The notes under the pieces: model-generated
What the model was told of the DNA's origin: nothing
The model's input: the letters and a program-made list of their open reading frames with translations, nothing else
Databases searched by the model: none
Shown here: one piece after another, positions 7,045 through 9,433 of the stretch
Numbering within the stretch: the first letter of the stretch is position 1
How the letters are laid out: every line of letters begins with the position of its first letter
Translations under genes and position numbers: made by a program
DNA from: an uncultured Lachnospiraceae bacterium
GTDB taxonomy: Bacteria; Bacillota; Clostridia; Lachnospirales; Lachnospiraceae
Length of the DNA: 9,433 nucleotides
Assembly (NCBI GenBank): GCA_910588865.1
Contig: CAJUSJ010000119.1
Location: 1-9,433, forward strand
Direction of reading: 5' to 3'

Positions 7045-7104
7045 GGCTGGTTCCTGTGTCCCGGGAAGGGATTTGACAGGACAATAAAACACGGGGCCGC
7101 CGTC

Positions 7105-7200
7105 ATGAGACGGGTGGGGAAGGCCAGAAGCGAAAGGGGAGGAAAGAATTGCCTTTTGTTTCTGGTTTTTCTTACCCCTGAGGTTTTACCTATAAAATAG
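7105..7200 (+). CDS. Candidate 31-residue small ORF between deoD and the TatD-like gene
   Basis: An ATG at 7105 opens a 31-codon frame ending in TAG at 7198-7200. The peptide starts strongly basic (MRRVGKARSERGGK) and has a short hydrophobic segment (CLLFLVFL), the shape of a tiny membrane-associated peptide. The ribosome binding site is poor (only GGGG at 7093-7096) and the whole stretch may be a non-coding leader. It lies just upstream of the TatD-like gene. No family is recognised. Confidence 0.15.
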   Translation: MRRVGKARSERGGKNCLLFLVFLTPEVLPIK

Positions 7201-7222
7201 ATAAGGCAAGGGCAGGAGAAAG

Positions 7223-7981
7223 ATGGAAGGAATGATTGACAGTCATGCGCATATCTGCGGAAAGGACCTGTTTCCCAAGTGGCGGGAAGCGGCGGCAGGG
7301 GCAAAAAGCTCGGGAATCGAGAAAATCATGATCATATGCAGGGATGCCGAGGAGGCCAGAAGGGTCATATCCATGGCAGAAGAGGAGCCCATGTTCGATG
7401 TGGCGTTTGGATATTCGCCAAATGATGTGCTGAAGATCGGGGAGAGGGAATGGAAAGAATTGCGGGAACTTGTGAAAGCCCCCTGTGTCAAGGCTGTGGG
7501 GTCCATAGGTATGGACTATTTTTTCTACGAGACCATAGTTCCCAAGGTGCTGCAGAAGGAGATGTTCATCCGACAGCTGCACATGGCCAATGAGCTGGGC
7601 AAGCCGGCGGTCATCCACATGCGCATGGCGGCCGAGGACACAAGGCGGTACATTAAAGGACATTTAAAGGTGCCGGGGGTGGTCCATGGCTACAGCGGCG
7701 GTTATGAGCTGATGAGGGATTTTCTGGATATCGGCATGTATCTGTCTTTTTCCGCCAGGGCTCTTATGGAGGCTTCCGAGGAGAACACCAGAAAGGTGAT
7801 CAGGGACATGCCTTTAGACCGGCTTCTGGTGGAAAGCAACGGGGTGTTCGGCGCTCCGGCGGCTTCCGGCCAGGCAGAGCATTTAAGCCATATCATAGAC
7901 GATATCTGTACCTTGAGGGGGATGGAAAAAGAGGCCCTCACAGCGGCGATCCGTGACAACTACGGAAGACTTTTTTCCTGA
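7223..7981 (+). CDS. Divergent TatD-family (amidohydrolase-fold) protein with altered metal ligands
   Basis: This 252-residue protein has the TatD TIM-barrel plan: an N-terminal DSHAH (His8, His10), GSIGMDY at 93-99, a QLHMANELGKPAVIHMR segment with His132, VHGYSG with His155, YLSFSA, and LLVESNG at 201-207. TatD enzymes are metal-dependent deoxyribonucleases or phosphodiesterases acting in the cytoplasm. Two expected acidic ligands are missing: the Glu of the usual GEIGLDY is Ser94, and the Asp of the usual ETDAP is Asn206. The usual GxHP loop reads GYSP. It may therefore bind metal differently or be a non-catalytic relative. The ATG at 7223 has AGGAG at 7214-7218 only 4 bases away; Met4 at 7232 is an alternative start. 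It follows deoD by 178 bases, and no clear promoter was found for it. Confidence 0.85.
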   Translation: MEGMIDSHAHICGKDLFPKWREAAAGAKSSGIEKIMIICRDAEEARRVISMAEEEPMFDVAFGYSPNDVLKIGEREWKELRELVKAPCVKAVGSIGMDYFFYETIVPKVLQKEMFIRQLHMANELGKPAVIHMRMAAEDTRRYIKGHLKVPGVVHGYSGGYELMRDFLDIGMYLSFSARALMEASEENTRKVIRDMPLDRLLVESNGVFGAPAASGQAEHLSHIIDDICTLRGMEKEALTAAIRDNYGRLFS

Positions 7982-8031
7982 CAGCCCGGTCTGTCAGATT
8001 TCCTCTAGCTTTGGAATAGAGTTGCTTTTTT
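7978..8031 (+). terminator. Possible terminator region after the TatD-like gene (two small hairpins)
   Basis: A perfect 7-bp stem, CTGACAG at 7978-7984 with CTGTCAG at 7991-7997, includes the stop codon. A second, weaker 5-bp stem, CTCTA at 8003-8007 with TAGAG at 8017-8021, is followed after four bases by a run of six Ts (8026-8031). Either could end the upstream transcript, but the stem directly before the T-run is short. Confidence 0.38.
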
Positions 8032-8055
8032 CATCATTTTGTTATAGGATATACA
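8028..8055 (+). promoter_or_regulatory. Weak candidate promoter for asd
   Basis: TTTTCA at 8028-8033 and TATACA at 8050-8055 are 16 bases apart and lie 31 bases before the asd ATG. The hexamers are only partial matches and overlap the T-run of the preceding candidate terminator. The leader is too short for a lysine riboswitch or T-box, and I see neither. Confidence 0.28.
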
Positions 8056-8085
8056 GGAATTCAATGACATGAGGAGAAAAAGGAT

Positions 8086-9177
8086 ATGGAAATGAAGAAA
8101 AAATTAAGGGTAGGCATTCTGGGTGCCACAGGCATGGTAGGGCAGAGATTTATTTCCCTGTTGGAGGATCACCCATGGTATCAGGTGGTTACGGTGGCGG
8201 CAAGTCCCCGCTCAGCGGGAAAGACCTATGAGGAGGCGGTGGGGAACCGCTGGAAGATGAGCACTCCCATGCCGGAAGCGGTGAAGGACCTGGTGGTCAT
8301 GAATGTGAATGAGGTGGAGAAGGTGGCGTCGGGCGTGGATTTTGTGTTCAGCGCCGTGGACATGAGCAAGGAGGAGATCAAGGCCATTGAGGAGGCCTAC
8401 GCGAAGACCGAGACTCCTGTGGTCTCCAACAACAGCGCTCACAGGTGGACTCCCGACGTTCCCATGGTGGTGCCGGAGATCAATCCGGAGCATTTTCAGG
8501 TCATCCCGTTTCAGAGAGAACGGCTTGGCACCAAAAAGGGCTTTATCGCCGTGAAGCCAAACTGCTCTATCCAAAGCTACGCGCCCGTGCTGACGGCATG
8601 GAAGGAGTTTGAGCCTTATGAGGTGGTGGCCACCACTTACCAGGCGATCTCCGGAGCGGGAAAGACCTTTAAAGACTGGCCGGAGATGGTGGAGAACATT
8701 ATCCCCTACATTGGCGGCGAGGAAGAAAAGAGCGAGCAGGAACCCTTAAGGCTGTGGGGAGAGATAAAGGATAGCGGGATCGTCAAGGCACAGGAGCCTG
8801 TGATCACCTGCCAGTGCATCCGGGTTCCGGTTCTCAACGGCCACACGGCAGCGGTGTTTGTAAAGTTTAGGAAAAAGCCTACAAAGGAGGCATTGATTGA
8901 AAGATTAGCCGCCTTTAAAGGGCTTCCCCAGGAATTAAATCTTCCCAGCGCCCCAAAACAGTTTATCCAGTATTTAGAAGAGGACAACCGGCCCCAGGTG
9001 ACCTTGGACGTGGATTACGAGAAGGGCATGGGCATCTCCGTGGGAAGGCTCAGGGAGGACACTGTGTACGACTACAAATTTGTAGGCCTTTCCCACAATA
9101 CGGTCCGGGGCGCGGCAGGAGGAGCCCTGCTGTGCGCGGAGCTTCTGACAGCCCAGGGGTACATTGAGGCAAAGTAA
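8086..9177 (+). CDS. asd: Aspartate-semialdehyde dehydrogenase
   Basis: This 363-residue cytoplasmic enzyme reduces aspartyl phosphate to aspartate semialdehyde with NADPH, the branch point to lysine/diaminopimelate, threonine and methionine. The N-terminal nucleotide loop GILGATGMVGQRF is at 10-22, the catalytic cysteine is Cys160 in KPNCSIQ, and the active-site pair Arg246 and His253 lies in CIRVPVLNGH. SGAGK at 189-193 and HNTVRGAAGGALL near the C-terminus are also family features. The overall layout resembles the archaeal/fungal-type branch rather than the shorter proteobacterial Asd, a form found in some clostridia. The ATG at 8086 has GAGGAG at 8071-8076 with a 9-base spacer; Met3 at 8092 is a possible alternative. 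No other gene of the pathway is in the window. The stop codon overlaps the first base group of the downstream repeat array. Confidence 0.95.
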   Translation: MEMKKKLRVGILGATGMVGQRFISLLEDHPWYQVVTVAASPRSAGKTYEEAVGNRWKMSTPMPEAVKDLVVMNVNEVEKVASGVDFVFSAVDMSKEEIKAIEEAYAKTETPVVSNNSAHRWTPDVPMVVPEINPEHFQVIPFQRERLGTKKGFIAVKPNCSIQSYAPVLTAWKEFEPYEVVATTYQAISGAGKTFKDWPEMVENIIPYIGGEEEKSEQEPLRLWGEIKDSGIVKAQEPVITCQCIRVPVLNGHTAAVFVKFRKKPTKEALIERLAAFKGLPQELNLPSAPKQFIQYLEEDNRPQVTLDVDYEKGMGISVGRLREDTVYDYKFVGLSHNTVRGAAGGALLCAELLTAQGYIEAK

Positions 9178-9433
9178 ACCTTCGTGCGCCCGGCAGCGGA
9201 CGCACCACCACCCATGAAAGTCTGGCGGGCGCACTTGGCATACCTGAATTCAGATCGCCTGACGGCGATGGGACTTTCAAAGTAAACCTTCATGCGCCCG
9301 GCAGCGGACGCGCCACCACACATGAAAGTCTGGCGGGCGCGCTTGGCATACCTGAATTCAGATCGCCTGACGGCGATGGGACTTTCAAAGTAAACCCCCA
9401 TGCCCCGCGATGCTGGGCACCACCATAAATGAA
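9171..9433. repeat. 108-bp palindrome-rich tandem repeat array (two full units plus a diverged partial one)
   Basis: Unit 1 (9171-9278) and unit 2 (9279-9386) are both 108 bases and differ at only four positions. A third unit begins at 9387 with the same first ten bases, then diverges (about 35 of 48 aligned positions shared) before the window ends. Each unit contains the palindrome CTGAATTCAG, immediately followed by ATCGCC-TGAC-GGCGAT. An outer TGAAAGTC/GACTTTCA pair encloses both (unit 1: 9215-9222 and 9272-9279). Unit 1 also has GTGCGCCCG at 9184-9192 facing CGGGCGCAC at 9226-9234. The array starts at the asd stop codon. Its nature (dispersed palindromic element, minisatellite or remnant coding repeat) is unknown. 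Confidence 0.93.
9244..9269. repeat. Adjacent palindromes inside repeat unit 1
   Basis: The self-complementary CTGAATTCAG (9244-9253) abuts a 6-bp stem ATCGCC/GGCGAT with a TGAC tetraloop (9254-9269). The same block recurs unchanged 108 bases later, at 9352-9377. No T-run follows either hairpin, so they are not standard intrinsic terminators, though they could shield the 3' end of asd mRNA. Confidence 0.85.

Noticed and set aside
7052..7081. Hairpin after deoD (TCCTGT/ACAGGA with an inner TCCC/GGGA) considered as a terminator
   Set aside because: The stem is interrupted by an unequal internal loop and no T-run follows, so an intrinsic terminator is not supported.
7073..7101. Consensus-like TTGACA at 7073-7078 as a promoter for the TatD-like gene
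   Set aside because: No -10-like sequence lies 16-18 bases downstream; that DNA is GC-rich.
7982..8085. Lysine riboswitch or T-box before asd
   Set aside because: The gap is only 104 bases and shows no T-box sequence or lysine-aptamer-like fold.
9072..9401. 109-residue minus-strand ORF over the repeat array and asd end
   Set aside because: It has no convincing ribosome binding site and runs antisense into asd. Its length is explained by a stop-free 108-bp period.

Overview
This window reads as chromosomal DNA from a Firmicute, most likely a Lachnospiraceae-type clostridium with moderate GC content. The evidence is strong AGGAGG-type ribosome binding sites, sigma-A type promoters, a tRNA gene without an encoded CCA end, frequent AGG/AGA/GGA codons, and an archaeal/fungal-type aspartate-semialdehyde dehydrogenase. 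The genus is an inference. Every confident protein gene lies on the plus strand; a tRNA-Gly gene lies on the minus strand.

Left edge (1-1380): the last codons of an unrecognised gene (2-106), a doubtful overlapping small ORF with a good internal promoter, and a complete zinc-dependent medium-chain dehydrogenase (349-1380). A wobble-rich terminator-like hairpin follows in a 311-base gap. Next comes tRNA-Gly(CCC) on the minus strand, with a strong promoter that is divergent from the following operon.

Centre (1887-6244): a two-gene type IIA topoisomerase operon. The B subunit (ATPase plus Toprim) and the A subunit (breakage-reunion plus beta-pinwheel) have the key catalytic residues intact. The A subunit has no GyrA box, so the pair is called ParE/ParC (topoisomerase IV) rather than gyrase. 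The promoter is flanked by a perfect 8-bp inverted repeat, and a GC-rich hairpin lies between the two genes.

Right half (6248-9177): three housekeeping-type genes, probably separate or loosely linked transcription units. These are a DeoD-type purine nucleoside phosphorylase with a near-consensus extended -10 promoter, a divergent TatD-like protein that has lost two expected metal-binding residues, and aspartate-semialdehyde dehydrogenase (lysine/threonine/methionine/diaminopimelate precursor synthesis).

Right edge (9171-9433): two almost identical 108-bp tandem units plus the start of a diverged third, rich in nested palindromes and beginning at the asd stop codon. This array, the TatD-like protein with altered ligands and the inverted repeat around the parE promoter are the most notable signals. 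I saw no CRISPR array, transposase, phage gene or clear defence system.
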